Of a stretch of DNA of 57,452 nucleotides, positions 1 through 8,822 are shown piece by piece. The position numbers were made by a program, and so were the translations under genes. The stretch comes from Bacteroidota bacterium. Its GTDB lineage: Bacteria; Bacteroidota; Bacteroidia; Chitinophagales; BACL12. Every line of letters starts with the position of its first letter. Position 1 is the stretch's first letter. The DNA is taken from positions 1-57,452 of the forward strand of contig WGOA01000002.1 in the NCBI GenBank assembly GCA_016124275.1, read 5' to 3'. Below the pieces are notes generated by a model. It was given only the letters and a program-made list of their open reading frames with translations. It searched no databases and was not told the origin of the DNA.

Positions 1-1161
1 CACCACCGTGGCGCCCTTGGGCAGATCCAGTCTGTCCAGTGCCGCCAATGCATGCGCAGTCTCCAGCGCGGGAATGATGCCTTCGGTTTGCGCGAGCGAT
101 TGCGCCGCTGTAAGCGCTTCGTCGTCGGTAACAGCCAGTGCCTTGGCTCGCCCGCTTCTTATGAGGTGGGCGTGCAAGGGACCGATGCCCGGGTAGTCCA
201 GGCCCGCAGAAATGGACCAGGGCTCGGTAATTTGACCATCGGCATCCTGCATCAGCAGCGTAAGGCTTCCGTGCAACACCCCGCTTCGGCCCACAAAACT
301 GGTTGCCGCGGTGTGCCCGGATTCCAACCCTTTTCCTGCGGCCTCCACAGCAATCAATTGTACGGAAGGCAAGTCCATGAAATGGTAAAACGCTCCTGCG
401 GCATTGCTGCCGCCGCCTACGCAGGCTACAATGGCATCCGGGGTAGCGCGGCCGGTATGTTGCTCCAGCTGCGAAAGGATTTCCTCCGAAATAACGGACT
501 GGAAACGCGCCACCAGATCCGGATAGGGATGCGGACCGACCACCGAACCGATGAGGTAATACGTATCCTCTGGGTGCTCAATCCAATCGCGCAGGGCTTC
601 GTTGGTGGCGTCTTTCAAGGTGCCATTGCCGCTGGTAGCCGGCACCACGGTAGCCCCCAACAGGCGCATGCGGGCCACGTTCGGGGCTTGTCGCGCAATA
701 TCCGTCTGGCCCATGTACACCTGACACTGCAAGCCCATCAGGGCACAAACGGTTGCCGTTGCTACCCCGTGTTGGCCGGCGCCCGTCTCGGCAATGATGC
801 GGTGCTTGCCCATTTCGCGGGCCAGCAGAATTTGGCCAATGGTGTTGTTGATTTTGTGCGCTCCGGTATGGCAGAGGTCTTCGCGCTTGAGGAAGACGCG
901 AAAACCGCATTGCTGGCTCAGTCGCCTGGCTTCGTACAGCGGTGTTGGACGCCCGGCGAAGTCGCGGAGCAGCGTGCGGAATTCGCGCTGAAAATTGGGG
1001 TGATCGCTGATGCGGCGGTAGTTGTCGCGCAGCGTTTCCACATTAGCCATCAGCATTTCGGGCACGTAGGCACCGCCAAATGCCCCGTAGTATCCATGTT
1101 CGGAAACTTGGTAAGAAGATGCCTGGGTGGTTGCCCCTCGATTGATATCCTCGATGTTCAT
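1..1161 (-). CDS. trpB: Tryptophan synthase beta chain (3' end outside window)
   Basis: PLP enzyme that joins indole and serine to make tryptophan, working with TrpA in the cytoplasm. The ATG at 1161 starts MNIEDINRG and the frame stays open to base 1, giving 387 codons. This is nearly the whole protein, since the family is about 395-400 residues; the last visible residues, LPKGATVV, lie just before the usual C-terminal SGRGDKD motif. The PLP-lysine motif is seen as [13 protein letters not shown] near residue 96. The ATG overlaps the trpF stop as ATGA, so translation is probably coupled. It is the last visible gene of the trp operon; trpA is expected just outside the window. Confidence 0.97.
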   Translation of the reverse strand, partial: MNIEDINRGATTQASSYQVSEHGYYGAFGGAYVPEMLMANVETLRDNYRRISDHPNFQREFRTLLRDFAGRPTPLYEARRLSQQCGFRVFLKREDLCHTGAHKINNTIGQILLAREMGKHRIIAETGAGQHGVATATVCALMGLQCQVYMGQTDIARQAPNVARMRLLGATVVPATSGNGTLKDATNEALRDWIEHPEDTYYLIGSVVGPHPYPDLVARFQSVISEEILSQLEQHTGRATPDAIVACVGGGSNAAGAFYHFMDLPSVQLIAVEAAGKGLESGHTAATSFVGRSGVLHGSLTLLMQDADGQITEPWSISAGLDYPGIGPLHAHLIRSGRAKALAVTDDEALTAAQSLAQTEGIIPALETAHALAALDRLDLPKGATVV

Positions 1162-1811
1162 GGCGTTTGTAAGGTGGATGGAAGTACGCCGCGCAGGGTA
1201 CTCCAGGTGTGAAGAAAGTGTTCGAGCTGCATCAGGTCCTTGAGCCCGGCCCGAATTTCAAAGCCGGAATTCAGATCAATGCCCGCCCAGTTCGGATGCT
1301 GAAAGGCCTGTAGCCGGGAAGCGTCGCCAGGGCCAATTCCGCCGGCCAACAAAAAGGGGGTGGGACCGGAATATCCGGAAAGAAGGCTCCAGTCAAAGCG
1401 CTGGCCATTGCCTCCCGGCTGCGGTCCGGCGGTGTCAAAAAGGAAGTGCGAACAGGAGTCACCATAGGCGGCAATGCGGTCCCAGTCCACCTTGGCGTCA
1501 ACGCGAAAGGCCTTGATCAACGGCCATTCGCGGCACAGCTCCCGGCAATACTCCGGAGATTCTGAACCGTGCAATTGCACGCGGTGCAACTTGAAGTTTC
1601 GCGCTGTGGCGCGCACGGCTTCCAGCGGCTGATCCACAAAAACGCCAACGCGCTGGATCGCCGTATCTAAAAGTACTGCGGGCAACTGCGCTCGGTTAAA
1701 CGCGCGTGGCGACGCCGCATGGAAAATCATGCCCATCCATTGAACGCCCGAAAGGCGCTGCAAACCCGCTATGTTCTCCGGGTCCCGCATGCCGCACACT
1801 TTGACGATCAT
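1158..1811 (-). CDS. trpF: Phosphoribosylanthranilate isomerase
   Basis: Catalyses the Amadori rearrangement of phosphoribosylanthranilate to CdRP in tryptophan synthesis. The protein has 217 residues, normal for the family, and starts [10 protein letters not shown] with the catalytic Cys at position 6. The phosphate-binding strand LLAGGI and the downstream IDLNSGFE acidic motif are both present, as expected for this TIM barrel. It overlaps trpC upstream and trpB downstream by four bases each (ATGA), a translational-coupling arrangement. It is a stand-alone enzyme and not fused to TrpC as in enterobacteria. Confidence 0.96.
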   Translation of the reverse strand: MIVKVCGMRDPENIAGLQRLSGVQWMGMIFHAASPRAFNRAQLPAVLLDTAIQRVGVFVDQPLEAVRATARNFKLHRVQLHGSESPEYCRELCREWPLIKAFRVDAKVDWDRIAAYGDSCSHFLFDTAGPQPGGNGQRFDWSLLSGYSGPTPFLLAGGIGPGDASRLQAFQHPNWAGIDLNSGFEIRAGLKDLMQLEHFLHTWSTLRGVLPSTLQTP

Positions 1812-2764
1812 AAATTGAACATTTGTTCATTTGAAGCAGAGGTATCGGCAGAGGCGTTGGGCAAAGCCATCCGATCAACCCTCCCCCCGCAGGCCCTCAA
1901 AAATTCGGACAAGGCCGCAGCCGGATCAGGCTCGCGCATGAACAGCGATCCGATGAGCAACGCGTCAAATCCCGCGTACAATAACAACTGTGCATCAGCG
2001 GCGCTTTTGATGCCACTTTCCGCCACGAAAAGCGCGTCTGGACAAGCCTTCCGCAAGGCCGGCAAACGCTCCGGTCCGCGCCGGATATCCACTGAAAAAT
2101 CGCGCAAATCGCGGTGATTGATGCCTACCATAGCAAGATCTCCGGGCAATTTGGCCAACGAAGCTGCATCGTGTACTTCGACCAAGACCTCCAGACCCAG
2201 GGCCAATGCCTGTTGGTGCAAATCGCCCAACTCGCTGGCGCTGAGGCACTCAGCGATCAACAGAACAACGTCGGCGCCCCAAAGTTTCGCCTCCAAAAGT
2301 TGGTAAGGTTCCAATATGAAATCCTTCCGCAACAGGGGAAGGGCCACCGTTTCCCGCGCAACCATCAGGTCAGCTGCCGAGCCGCCAAAGAACGCTTCAT
2401 CCGTCAGGATGGATAACCCCGCAGCCCCGGCATTGGCGTAACCAAGGGCGATCTGCCCGACATCGGAAGCAGGGTCCTGCGCCCCAGCGTCTCTCAACGC
2501 ACCTGCTGAGGGCGAGCGGCGCTTGAACTCCGCGATGACGGCCGGATGCCTGGCCGCGCGAGCGGTCTCCAGCAGCGAAGCCCGCAGCGAGCGGGTTGCT
2601 TTACCTGAATTAGCATGGGAGGGTGCCGGTCCAGCGGTTGGTCCATGTGTTTGCGCGGCCGCCTGCTGCGCTATGGCTTCCCGCAAAAGTGCGGTTGGGC
2701 GCTCGCAGCGCCGCATGGCCACCTCGGCGCGTTTGTGGTCCAGGATGCGTTCCAGGCGATTCAT
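1808..2764 (-). CDS. trpC: Indole-3-glycerol phosphate synthase
   Basis: Converts CdRP to indole-3-glycerol phosphate. I chose the ATG at 2764 (MNRLERILDHK) because homology begins there and it overlaps the trpD stop as ATGA; the frame is open further upstream, but only inside trpD. The protein has 318 residues, longer than the usual 255-265. The extra length is an Ala/Pro/Thr-rich insert around residues 30-58, before the EFKRRSPSAG motif with its catalytic Lys, plus a short polar C-terminal tail. The LLRKDFILEPYQL segment and VAESGI strand are typical. The insert probably loops out from the barrel. Confidence 0.96.
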   Translation of the reverse strand: MNRLERILDHKRAEVAMRRCERPTALLREAIAQQAAAQTHGPTAGPAPSHANSGKATRSLRASLLETARAARHPAVIAEFKRRSPSAGALRDAGAQDPASDVGQIALGYANAGAAGLSILTDEAFFGGSAADLMVARETVALPLLRKDFILEPYQLLEAKLWGADVVLLIAECLSASELGDLHQQALALGLEVLVEVHDAASLAKLPGDLAMVGINHRDLRDFSVDIRRGPERLPALRKACPDALFVAESGIKSAADAQLLLYAGFDALLIGSLFMREPDPAAALSEFLRACGGRVDRMALPNASADTSASNEQMFNL

Positions 2765-3858
2765 GCGGAAGGGGTTGAAGAGGGGGAGGTTGCTGCAGAA
2801 ATCGCTGATGTGGTTGCGGGAGCGGTCAAAGGAGCCGTTGCGGGGCTTTTCGAAACGGAATCCTCCGCGGACAACGCCAGCAGTCGCTCCAGGGCGGCGG
2901 CGCCCCTTCCCCCGTAAAGCGAAGCGCGGGCCTCCTCCAGATTGCGCGCAAACGGGCGGCCGGGGTGGTAACACCCAATGGCCAGCGCGGCATTGGCCAG
3001 GACTACCTGATGCCGCTTTTCGGGTCCCTGCCCGGCCAACACTTCGCGGAAAATGGCCGCAGCTTCTGCGATGCCCCCTTCCGCACTCAAGTCTTCAGGA
3101 CGCAGTCGCGGCAGGCCCAAATCTGCGGGCTCCACCATTTGGGGTCCTTCAGGTCGAATGATGCGCGCCGGCCCCGTGAGCGACAATTCGTCGTAACCGT
3201 CAAGGCTGTGCACGATGCAGAACGAACTGCCGGCTTCTTCCAGCAGGTATTGGTACAGGCGCGCGAGTTCCAGGCTGAACACCCCAACCAGTTGCCGGCG
3301 GGGCCGCGCGGGATTGACCAGCGGACCGAGCATGTTGAAAAAAGTCTTAACCCCGAGCTGGCGGCGCACTGGAGCAACGCGGCCCAAGGCAGGGTGAAAA
3401 AGCGGCGCGTGCAAAAAGCAGATGCCAGCCTGGCGCAGATGCCGGCGAAGCGCAGCTTCGTCGCGGGTAAAGGTGTATCCCAGTGCTTCCAGCACGTTGG
3501 ACGAGCCGCACAGCGAAGACACCCCGTAGTTGCCGTGCTTGACCACGGGATACCCAGCGCCGGCCACCACAAAAGCAGCCAGCGTGGACACATTGAACGT
3601 GTGTTTGCCATCGCCGCCCGTGCCACACAAGTCGATAGCGTCAACATCGCCAAGATCAATCGGGATGCAGCAGGCCAATAACGCGTCGCGGAAACCCTGC
3701 AATTCTGCCAAGGCAATGGGTCGCATCAGGTAAACGGTCAAAAACGCCGCAATTTCGGCATCGTTGTACGCGCCATCGGCCAGCGACCGCAAGACTTCTT
3801 CAGCACGGGTGCGATCCAGGCGGTGATGAGCAAACAAATCGTGGAGCAGGACTTTCAT
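2761..3858 (-). CDS. trpD: Anthranilate phosphoribosyltransferase
   Basis: Transfers phosphoribosyl from PRPP to anthranilate. The protein has 365 residues and starts MKVLLHDLFAHH. The PRPP-binding glycine loop CGTGGDGKHTFNVST lies near residues 78-92, and the KHGNYGVSS motif follows. The catalytic domain ends around residue 330; a Ser/Thr/Ala/Pro-rich tail of about 35 residues follows and looks disordered. It lies 40 bases downstream of trpG and is coupled to trpC by an ATGA overlap. Confidence 0.96.
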   Translation of the reverse strand: MKVLLHDLFAHHRLDRTRAEEVLRSLADGAYNDAEIAAFLTVYLMRPIALAELQGFRDALLACCIPIDLGDVDAIDLCGTGGDGKHTFNVSTLAAFVVAGAGYPVVKHGNYGVSSLCGSSNVLEALGYTFTRDEAALRRHLRQAGICFLHAPLFHPALGRVAPVRRQLGVKTFFNMLGPLVNPARPRRQLVGVFSLELARLYQYLLEEAGSSFCIVHSLDGYDELSLTGPARIIRPEGPQMVEPADLGLPRLRPEDLSAEGGIAEAAAIFREVLAGQGPEKRHQVVLANAALAIGCYHPGRPFARNLEEARASLYGGRGAAALERLLALSAEDSVSKSPATAPLTAPATTSAISAATSPSSTPSA

Positions 3859-3898
3859 AGGATAATCTATGGAGTGAATGTGCGTAGGATTTGCAAGG

Positions 3899-4492
3899 TC
3901 AGGCAGCGATCAGGCGCTGTGCCTGGCCCACAAAATTTTGGATGAGCAAGGCGCCCTGCGGTGTCAACACCGACTCGGGATGAAACTGCACGCCGAATAC
4001 CGGATCGCGGTGGTGGCGCAGGGCCATAATGTGCCCGGTTTCATCAATGGCGCTGACCCGAAGTTCCGGGGGAAGGGTGTTCGGATCCACGACCCAACTG
4101 TGGTAGCGGCCCGCCTGGAAAATCTCCGGCAACCCGAAAAAGAGCGGATCCTCGCGATCCACTACCTGCATGGCCGTTGCCACACCGTGGTAAACATTGG
4201 ATAAGTTATGTAAACTGCCGCCGTAAAATTCACCGATGGCCTGCAGCCCCAGGCAGACGCCCAGCACGGGGATGTGTCCTGCTGCCTGGCCCAAAATAGC
4301 CATGAGGTCGCCCGCTTCAGCGGGTAAACCCGGGCCCGGCGAAAGCACCAGCGCATCGGCGCGTTCCAGATCCAGGCTGTAGGCCGCATCGTTTCGGCGC
4401 ACGGTTACTGCAGCACCTGGAATTTGTCGCAACAGCGCCACCAGGTTGTAGGTGAAGGAGTCGTAGTTGTCGATGACAAGAATATTGATCAT
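3899..4492 (-). CDS. trpG: Anthranilate synthase glutamine amidotransferase subunit
   Basis: Releases ammonia from glutamine for TrpE; in many bacteria the same subunit also serves aminodeoxychorismate synthase (pabA). The start ATG at 4492 gives MINILVIDNYDSFTYNL, the canonical N terminus. The protein has 197 residues. The class-I amidotransferase triad is visible as Cys80 in GVCLGLQ and His171/Glu173 in QFHPE. It begins 34 bases after the trpE stop, so it belongs to the operon. Whether it also serves folate synthesis cannot be told from the sequence. Confidence 0.95.
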   Translation of the reverse strand: MINILVIDNYDSFTYNLVALLRQIPGAAVTVRRNDAAYSLDLERADALVLSPGPGLPAEAGDLMAILGQAAGHIPVLGVCLGLQAIGEFYGGSLHNLSNVYHGVATAMQVVDREDPLFFGLPEIFQAGRYHSWVVDPNTLPPELRVSAIDETGHIMALRHHRDPVFGVQFHPESVLTPQGALLIQNFVGQAQRLIAA

Positions 4493-4526
4493 GGTTGATG
4501 CAGCCTTGAGTATAAGATAATTTATG

Positions 4527-6047
4527 CTATGCTCCGGCCCGCTCTTCGGCCAGTACAATTGCTTTGCGCAGCGCAGCCAGTTTATGCTGCACCTCTTCAA
4601 GCTCCGATTCGGGCTGGGAATGCACGACGATCCCGGCACCTGCCTGAAAATGCAGCTCCCCGTCGCGCGCCAGAAAGGAGCGGATGGCAATGGCGTGGTT
4701 CACCGAGCCATCCAGGCCAAAAACGCCGATGGCACCGCCGTAAAATCCGCGGGCATGCGGTTCGTATTGGTCAATCAGTTCCAATGCCCGGTACTTGGGC
4801 GCACCGCTCAACGTGCCTGCTGGAAAGGTATCGCCGAAGACCTGCAGCGGATTTGTTCCTTCCTCCAACTGCCCTTCGACCTTGGAGACTAAATGAATGA
4901 CGTGGCTGAAATACTGAAGTTCGCGGTAAGCGGCCACCCGCACTGAATGCCCATGGCGGCTCAGATCGTTGCGGGCCAGGTCAACGAGCATAACATGTTC
5001 TGCGTTTTCCTTGGGATCCTCTGCCAGTTTGCGGGCGGCTTCAGCATCGGCGCGGTCGTTTCCGGAGCGCCGGTACGTGCCGGCAATAGGGTGAATTTGC
5101 GCAGTGCGGTCGCGGACCAACAATTGCGCTTCCGGACTGGAACCAAAGAGCCGGTAATCGCCAAAATCAAAAAAGAACAAATAAGGTGAAGGGTTTACGG
5201 ACCGCAGTTGCCGGTACACCGCAAACTCATCCCCCTGGTACGCCTGCCGGAAACGGCGCGACAACACCAGTTGAAACACATCACCGCGGCGGCAATGGGC
5301 TTTGGCCTTTTCCACCAGGTCCAGAAATTCGGCATCGCTGGTGCTGCAATGTTCCTGGCCGAGCGTCTTGAAAGGAAACTCCGCATACACAGGGCGGCGC
5401 AGCGCATCGCTGAGTTCTTCCAGTTGTGAAGACTGCCCTTCCGGTGCGTGCTCGACCACGGTAAGCGTATCCCGGAAGTGATCAAAGGCCAGCACAAACC
5501 GGTAAAAGCGGTAGTTCATGTCGGGCACTTCACCGCGCTGCTTGTTTGGATCCAGAGCCAGGTTTTCAAAGTGCTGGACGGCCTCAAAGGCTGTATGGCC
5601 AAAAAATCCGGAGAAACGGCGAATCTCCTCGGGCGCGTCCACTTGAAAGGCGCGACAGAAATCGCCAAGTTGCTCTACCAGCGGGCGGGTCCAGCCAGCG
5701 GCTTCGGAGCATTCGGCGAAGGGCGTCCGCACCTGGAGCAAGCCTTGTTCTACCCGAAACGATGCGATGGGATCCAAAGCCAGCAGCGAAAAACTGTTGT
5801 CGTGTGCATGAAAATCCGTGCATTCCAACAGGACGGAACCGGGGTAGCGATCGCGGAGCAACAGGTACAAGCTCACGGGGGTAACGGTATCGGCTGCCAG
5901 CGTCATAAAGCGCGTCTGCAGCGGCACGTTCAACTCCCGGAGCCGGGAGCTGGCGGGGCGATTTGCAGCGTTACCGGCACTTGCAGGTACCGGAGCAGCA
6001 GATGCAGATGCTGAAGCAAGAGGAGAACCGGAAGAAGAAGACAGCAT
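4527..6047 (-). CDS. trpE: Anthranilate synthase component I
   Basis: Makes anthranilate from chorismate, the committed step of the pathway. The first ATG after the leader terminator, at 6047, gives 506 residues. Homology to the family starts only near residue 45-50 (TLAADTVTPVSLYL), so residues 1-45 form a Ser/Ala-rich extension; an internal ATG at 5906 is the alternative start. The chorismate-binding signature PAGTLSGAPK sits near the C terminus, and the LLECTDFHAHDNSF region is where the Trp feedback site lies in homologues. First structural gene of the operon, 80 bases downstream of an attenuator hairpin. Confidence 0.94.
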   Translation of the reverse strand: MLSSSSGSPLASASASAAPVPASAGNAANRPASSRLRELNVPLQTRFMTLAADTVTPVSLYLLLRDRYPGSVLLECTDFHAHDNSFSLLALDPIASFRVEQGLLQVRTPFAECSEAAGWTRPLVEQLGDFCRAFQVDAPEEIRRFSGFFGHTAFEAVQHFENLALDPNKQRGEVPDMNYRFYRFVLAFDHFRDTLTVVEHAPEGQSSQLEELSDALRRPVYAEFPFKTLGQEHCSTSDAEFLDLVEKAKAHCRRGDVFQLVLSRRFRQAYQGDEFAVYRQLRSVNPSPYLFFFDFGDYRLFGSSPEAQLLVRDRTAQIHPIAGTYRRSGNDRADAEAARKLAEDPKENAEHVMLVDLARNDLSRHGHSVRVAAYRELQYFSHVIHLVSKVEGQLEEGTNPLQVFGDTFPAGTLSGAPKYRALELIDQYEPHARGFYGGAIGVFGLDGSVNHAIAIRSFLARDGELHFQAGAGIVVHSQPESELEEVQHKLAALRKAIVLAEERAGA

Positions 6048-6127
6048 GTTGGAGCAGTTGGAAGGATAAATACGGATGATCAAGGCATTCGTTCAAGGCG
6101 TGCATTCATTTGACCAGGGCCCAAAAC

Positions 6128-6161
6128 AAAGCGGCTCGCCGGAGGTCCGGCGAGCCGCTTT
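6128..6161 (-). terminator. trp operon attenuator hairpin
   Basis: A perfect 15-bp inverted repeat (6128-6142 and 6147-6161) with a 4-base loop. Read on the minus strand, the descending arm ends GCTTT and is followed by GTTTTGG, giving a U-rich exit. It stands between a Trp-codon leader ORF and trpE, where an attenuator terminator belongs. I did not find a convincing competing antiterminator helix; a 7-of-8 match of GGCGGTCC (6250-6243, at the Trp codons) to GGACCTCC at the loop is the only candidate. Confidence 0.85.
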
Positions 6162-6191
6162 GCACAAGGTTGTTGATGATCTGTCGTGTAT

Positions 6192-6278
6192 CTATCGAAC
6201 GCTTGGCATGGCTGATCCTTTCCCCTGGGTTTGGAGTTTAGTGGACCGCCACCAATACGCACGAAAAGTTGAATGCAT
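6192..6278 (-). CDS. trpL: trp leader peptide with tandem Trp codons
   Basis: Short ORF of 28 codons beginning MHSTFRAYWWRSTK and ending in TAG at 6192-6194. Two adjacent TGG codons (6254-6249) are the ninth and tenth codons. Trp is the rarest residue, and a tandem pair in a short ORF directly upstream of a strong terminator and trpE is the hallmark of ribosome-mediated attenuation. There is no Shine-Dalgarno sequence, as usual in this phylum. The distance from the putative promoter leaves a 5' untranslated region of only about 10 bases. The peptide itself probably has no function after synthesis. Confidence 0.85.
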   Translation of the reverse strand: MHSTFRAYWWRSTKLQTQGKGSAMPSVR

Positions 6279-6290
6279 GTTCACAACGTC

Positions 6291-6322
6291 GTAAACATAC
6301 GCTCAAACAAATCGAAAGTCAA
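6291..6322 (-). promoter_or_regulatory. Putative trp operon promoter
   Basis: On the minus strand, TTG at 6322-6320 is followed after 20 bases by TATGTTTAC at 6299-6291. This fits the Bacteroidota sigma-70 pattern (TTG near -33, TAnnTTTG near -7). It is placed a few bases before the leader peptide ATG. The -7 element resembles TATATTTAC in front of the TPP riboswitch in this window. Transcription start not proven. Confidence 0.6.
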
Positions 6323-6367
6323 TACCTGCGCTGCGAAAAAAAAATCACGAACCCCGCATCATTGTGC

Positions 6368-6757
6368 TCAGGGCACCTGCTCTAAATCCGCAAAATCAGC
6401 CGCCAACCATTCCAATTGGCCGGTTTCATGGTGCCAGAAATGCAATTCAGGACCAAATTGATCGCCGTTGCGCAGCATGACCAATTGATCGCCCAGACCG
6501 TTGTCGCCCAGCGCGACGGCACCTTCCGGGAAATCCGGCCAGGTGCGGCGCTCCAGGGTTTCGTGCACTAAATCACCGCTGGGCTGGTGCGCTTTTTTAA
6601 CTGCACCAGGACCCGGCAACGGATAAAGTTCCCACAAATCCATCTCTGTGGGAATTTCGCCGCCATTGTGCGTTTTCATAGCGGCCTTAAAAGAGGCAGG
6701 GAAAGTAGCGCCGAGCTCCCGCTCAGCTTCTGCAATAGGTTGAAGCGTCTTTTCCAC
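6368..6757 (-). CDS. SMI1/KNR4 (SUKH) family protein
   Basis: A protein of 129 residues starting at GTG (MEKTLQPIAEAERELG). The pattern of an N-terminal helix, FPASFKAAMKTHNGGEIP, and later VALGDNGLGDQLVMLRNG matches the SUKH/SMI1-KNR4 fold. Family members act as immunity proteins to contact-dependent toxins or as scaffold proteins; no toxin gene is next to this one, so immunity is only a possibility. It stands alone between the trp leader and the VOC gene, in the same direction. Confidence 0.7.
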   Translation of the reverse strand: MEKTLQPIAEAERELGATFPASFKAAMKTHNGGEIPTEMDLWELYPLPGPGAVKKAHQPSGDLVHETLERRTWPDFPEGAVALGDNGLGDQLVMLRNGDQFGPELHFWHHETGQLEWLAADFADLEQVP

Positions 6758-6762
6758 AAGTC

Positions 6763-6790
6763 AAAAATTTAGCGCCGAATAATCCGGCGG
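6763..6790 (-). terminator. Probable terminator after the VOC gene
   Basis: Small hairpin, CGCCG at 6785-6789 and 6773-6777 on opposite arms with a 7-base loop, followed on the minus strand by CTAAATTTTTG. It lies between the VOC gene and the GTG start of the SUKH gene. The stem is only 5 bp, so confidence is modest. Confidence 0.4.
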
Positions 6791-6902
6791 TTAACAAAAA
6801 ACAATGCTGTGAAACTAAAGGCTCCGTTTCGAGCTGTGTACCGAATTTACCCACAATGATCGGGAACCAGTGTCCCGCGGCTTGCGCAATGCGCGCAAAC
6901 TA

Positions 6903-7307
6903 CTATTGGGCATCCGCCTGGCTGTACAATTCCAGACTGTTGCCGTCCGGATCCCGAATGGCCGCATGCCATTGATTCATGCGCGAAACCGGCTCCTGCA
7001 AAATGCTGCCCCCGTACTTCAACGCCAGTTCCAGCACGGCATCCAGGTCTTCCACTTCAAACCCAAGCTGATGCACCGGAAACTCATCCGCATCCTGCTC
7101 TGCCGCCAACGGCACCAGTTTGATCAGCAAATCGCCGAGAAAACCGAACTGAACTTCAAGGTCAGCAACGCGCTTGGGCTCAAAAATTACGCCAAAAGCC
7201 TCCTGGTAGAAATCCACCATAGCTTCCATTCGGTACACGCGAATGGCCACACTCAACAAGCGGGCATAGGGCGTGTATTCGCCGGTGTCGGCATCGCCGT
7301 TGCTCAT
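6903..7307 (-). CDS. VOC (glyoxalase/bleomycin-resistance fold) protein
   Basis: 134 residues from ATG at 7307. Two beta-alpha-beta-beta-beta units are recognisable: the first from LLSVAIRVYRMEAMVDFY, the second ending in IRDPDGNSLELY, the usual final strand with its metal-ligand Glu. The fold is shared by lactoylglutathione lyase, dioxygenases and antibiotic-binding proteins, so the substrate cannot be assigned. The EVEDLDAVLELALKYGG segment is the typical linker before the second module. Monocistronic by spacing. Confidence 0.8.
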   Translation of the reverse strand: MSNGDADTGEYTPYARLLSVAIRVYRMEAMVDFYQEAFGVIFEPKRVADLEVQFGFLGDLLIKLVPLAAEQDADEFPVHQLGFEVEDLDAVLELALKYGGSILQEPVSRMNQWHAAIRDPDGNSLELYSQADAQ

Positions 7308-7394
7308 GCCGGAAAGGTACGCAAGCCATGGGTATTCAGCTTCCGTATCTCGGGGGAAAGGGGACCGCAGCCTTGAACAGCCTTAACGCGATCC

Positions 7395-8630
7395 TTACCG
7401 CCGACGGGCCAACTGCCGGGAATCCCGACCGCCACCACCGGAAGCCGGACGGCGTCCGCGATGCATCGGACGGGCGGGCTCTTCCTCTTTGGGCGGAGCC
7501 GGAGCCTTGTAATCGAAACCGTCCAGGTAGGCGCGGTCCAACTTGCTGCCCATGATCTTCTCCAGGATGCGAATCATCTCGTTGTCCTCCGCGCTCACCA
7601 GCGTGTAGGCATCCCCGGTGCGCTCTGCGCGGCCGGTTCGGCCAATGCGGTGAATGTAGGCGTCTGCCGTATCGGGCATGTCAAAATTGATGACGTGGCT
7701 GATGGTGGAAACGTCTATCCCCCGTGCGGCGATGTCGGTGGCCACCATAATGTCGTACTTGCCGTCCTTAAAGCCGCCGAGCGCTTCCTGCCGCTGGTTC
7801 TGCGAGCGGTTGCCGTGCAGCGACGTGACTTTGTACCCTTCGCGCTCCAGCTTTTGCGCCAGTTTCTTAGCGCGGTGCTTGGTGCGGGTAAAAATCAGCA
7901 CGGAATTCGCATCGGTTTTGCGAAGCAATTCTAACAGCAAGCCAGCCTTCAGGTGCGGCTCCACCGGGTACAGCGCATGCGCAACCGTATGTGCCGGTTT
8001 GCTGATGCCCACTTTGACCCGCTCGGGGTTGTGCAGCAGTCCGGCGGCCAGGTCTTCCACTTCTTTGGGGAAGGTTGCGGAAAACAGCAAATTCTGGCGT
8101 TTGGCCGGCAAAAAGCGGATGATGCGCTTGACTTCCGGCAAGAAGCCCATGTCAAACATGCGATCCGCCTCGTCGAGCACAAAAAAGCCGAGCGAGGAGA
8201 AGTCCACTTCGCCCTGCTGCTGCAAGTCGAGCAAACGACCCGGGCAGGCCACTATAATGTCGGTGCCGCTGCGCAGCGCCTGGATCTGGGGATTGGCTCC
8301 TACGCCGCCAAAGACGGTGGCTGCGCGCAACCCCGTTCCGGTGGCCAGGATTTCGATAGTCTCCAGAATCTGGAGCGCCAATTCGCGGGTTGGGGTCAGA
8401 ATCAGCGCGCGGGTGCTGCGGCCGTTTCCGGGTTTGGACAGCATTTGGTGCAACATCGGCAGCACGAAAGCCGCCGTCTTGCCCGTGCCGGTTTGGGCGG
8501 TAGCAATCAGGTCGCGGCCGCCAATGACTGCGGGAATACCGGAAACCTGAATGGGTGTTGGGGTGGTATAACCCGCTTTTCGAATGCCCGCCGCAAGGCG
8601 TGCATCCAGGTTGAAATCAGTAAAAAGCAC
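7395..8630 (-). CDS. rhlE: DEAD-box ATP-dependent RNA helicase (RhlE type)
   Basis: 411 residues from a GTG start at 8630 (LFTDFNLDARLAAGIRKAGY). All core motifs are readable: Q motif PTPIQ, Walker A AQTGTGKT, PTRELA, DEAD in VLDEADRMFD, SAT in FSATFP, and HRIGRTGR near the end of the second RecA domain. A basic C-terminal tail rich in Arg and Gly follows from about residue 380, as in RhlE proteins that act in ribosome assembly or RNA turnover. It is the usual length for the family. The RhlE subtype is inferred from domain order and tail. Confidence 0.92.
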   Translation of the reverse strand: MLFTDFNLDARLAAGIRKAGYTTPTPIQVSGIPAVIGGRDLIATAQTGTGKTAAFVLPMLHQMLSKPGNGRSTRALILTPTRELALQILETIEILATGTGLRAATVFGGVGANPQIQALRSGTDIIVACPGRLLDLQQQGEVDFSSLGFFVLDEADRMFDMGFLPEVKRIIRFLPAKRQNLLFSATFPKEVEDLAAGLLHNPERVKVGISKPAHTVAHALYPVEPHLKAGLLLELLRKTDANSVLIFTRTKHRAKKLAQKLEREGYKVTSLHGNRSQNQRQEALGGFKDGKYDIMVATDIAARGIDVSTISHVINFDMPDTADAYIHRIGRTGRAERTGDAYTLVSAEDNEMIRILEKIMGSKLDRAYLDGFDYKAPAPPKEEEPARPMHRGRRPASGGGGRDSRQLARRR

Positions 8631-8822
8631 AAAGGAAATTTGGAACCAGCCGGGGCGGAAGCCTGTCTTCTCTACTTAAAGGCAAAGGCAGGGCGTCAGG
8701 CGAATCAAACGGATAAGCGGGCCGGAATGAATAAAGTTTTCCGGAAATCTGCTCGCTTAATCATTCAGGCTCTTTAAAAAAACCTGATAAGGAACGCTCC
8801 GGCGCTGCAAAGGTACGCCTTT

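Noticed and set aside
52..1212. Long plus-strand open frame of 386 codons
   Set aside because: It is the antisense shadow of trpB, whose protein is well conserved; codon bias of high G+C sequence keeps it open.
6141..6250. Pairing of GGCGGTCC with GGACCTCC as antiterminator
   Set aside because: One mismatch and it uses the Trp codons, which a stalled ribosome would cover; kept only as a possibility in the attenuator finding.
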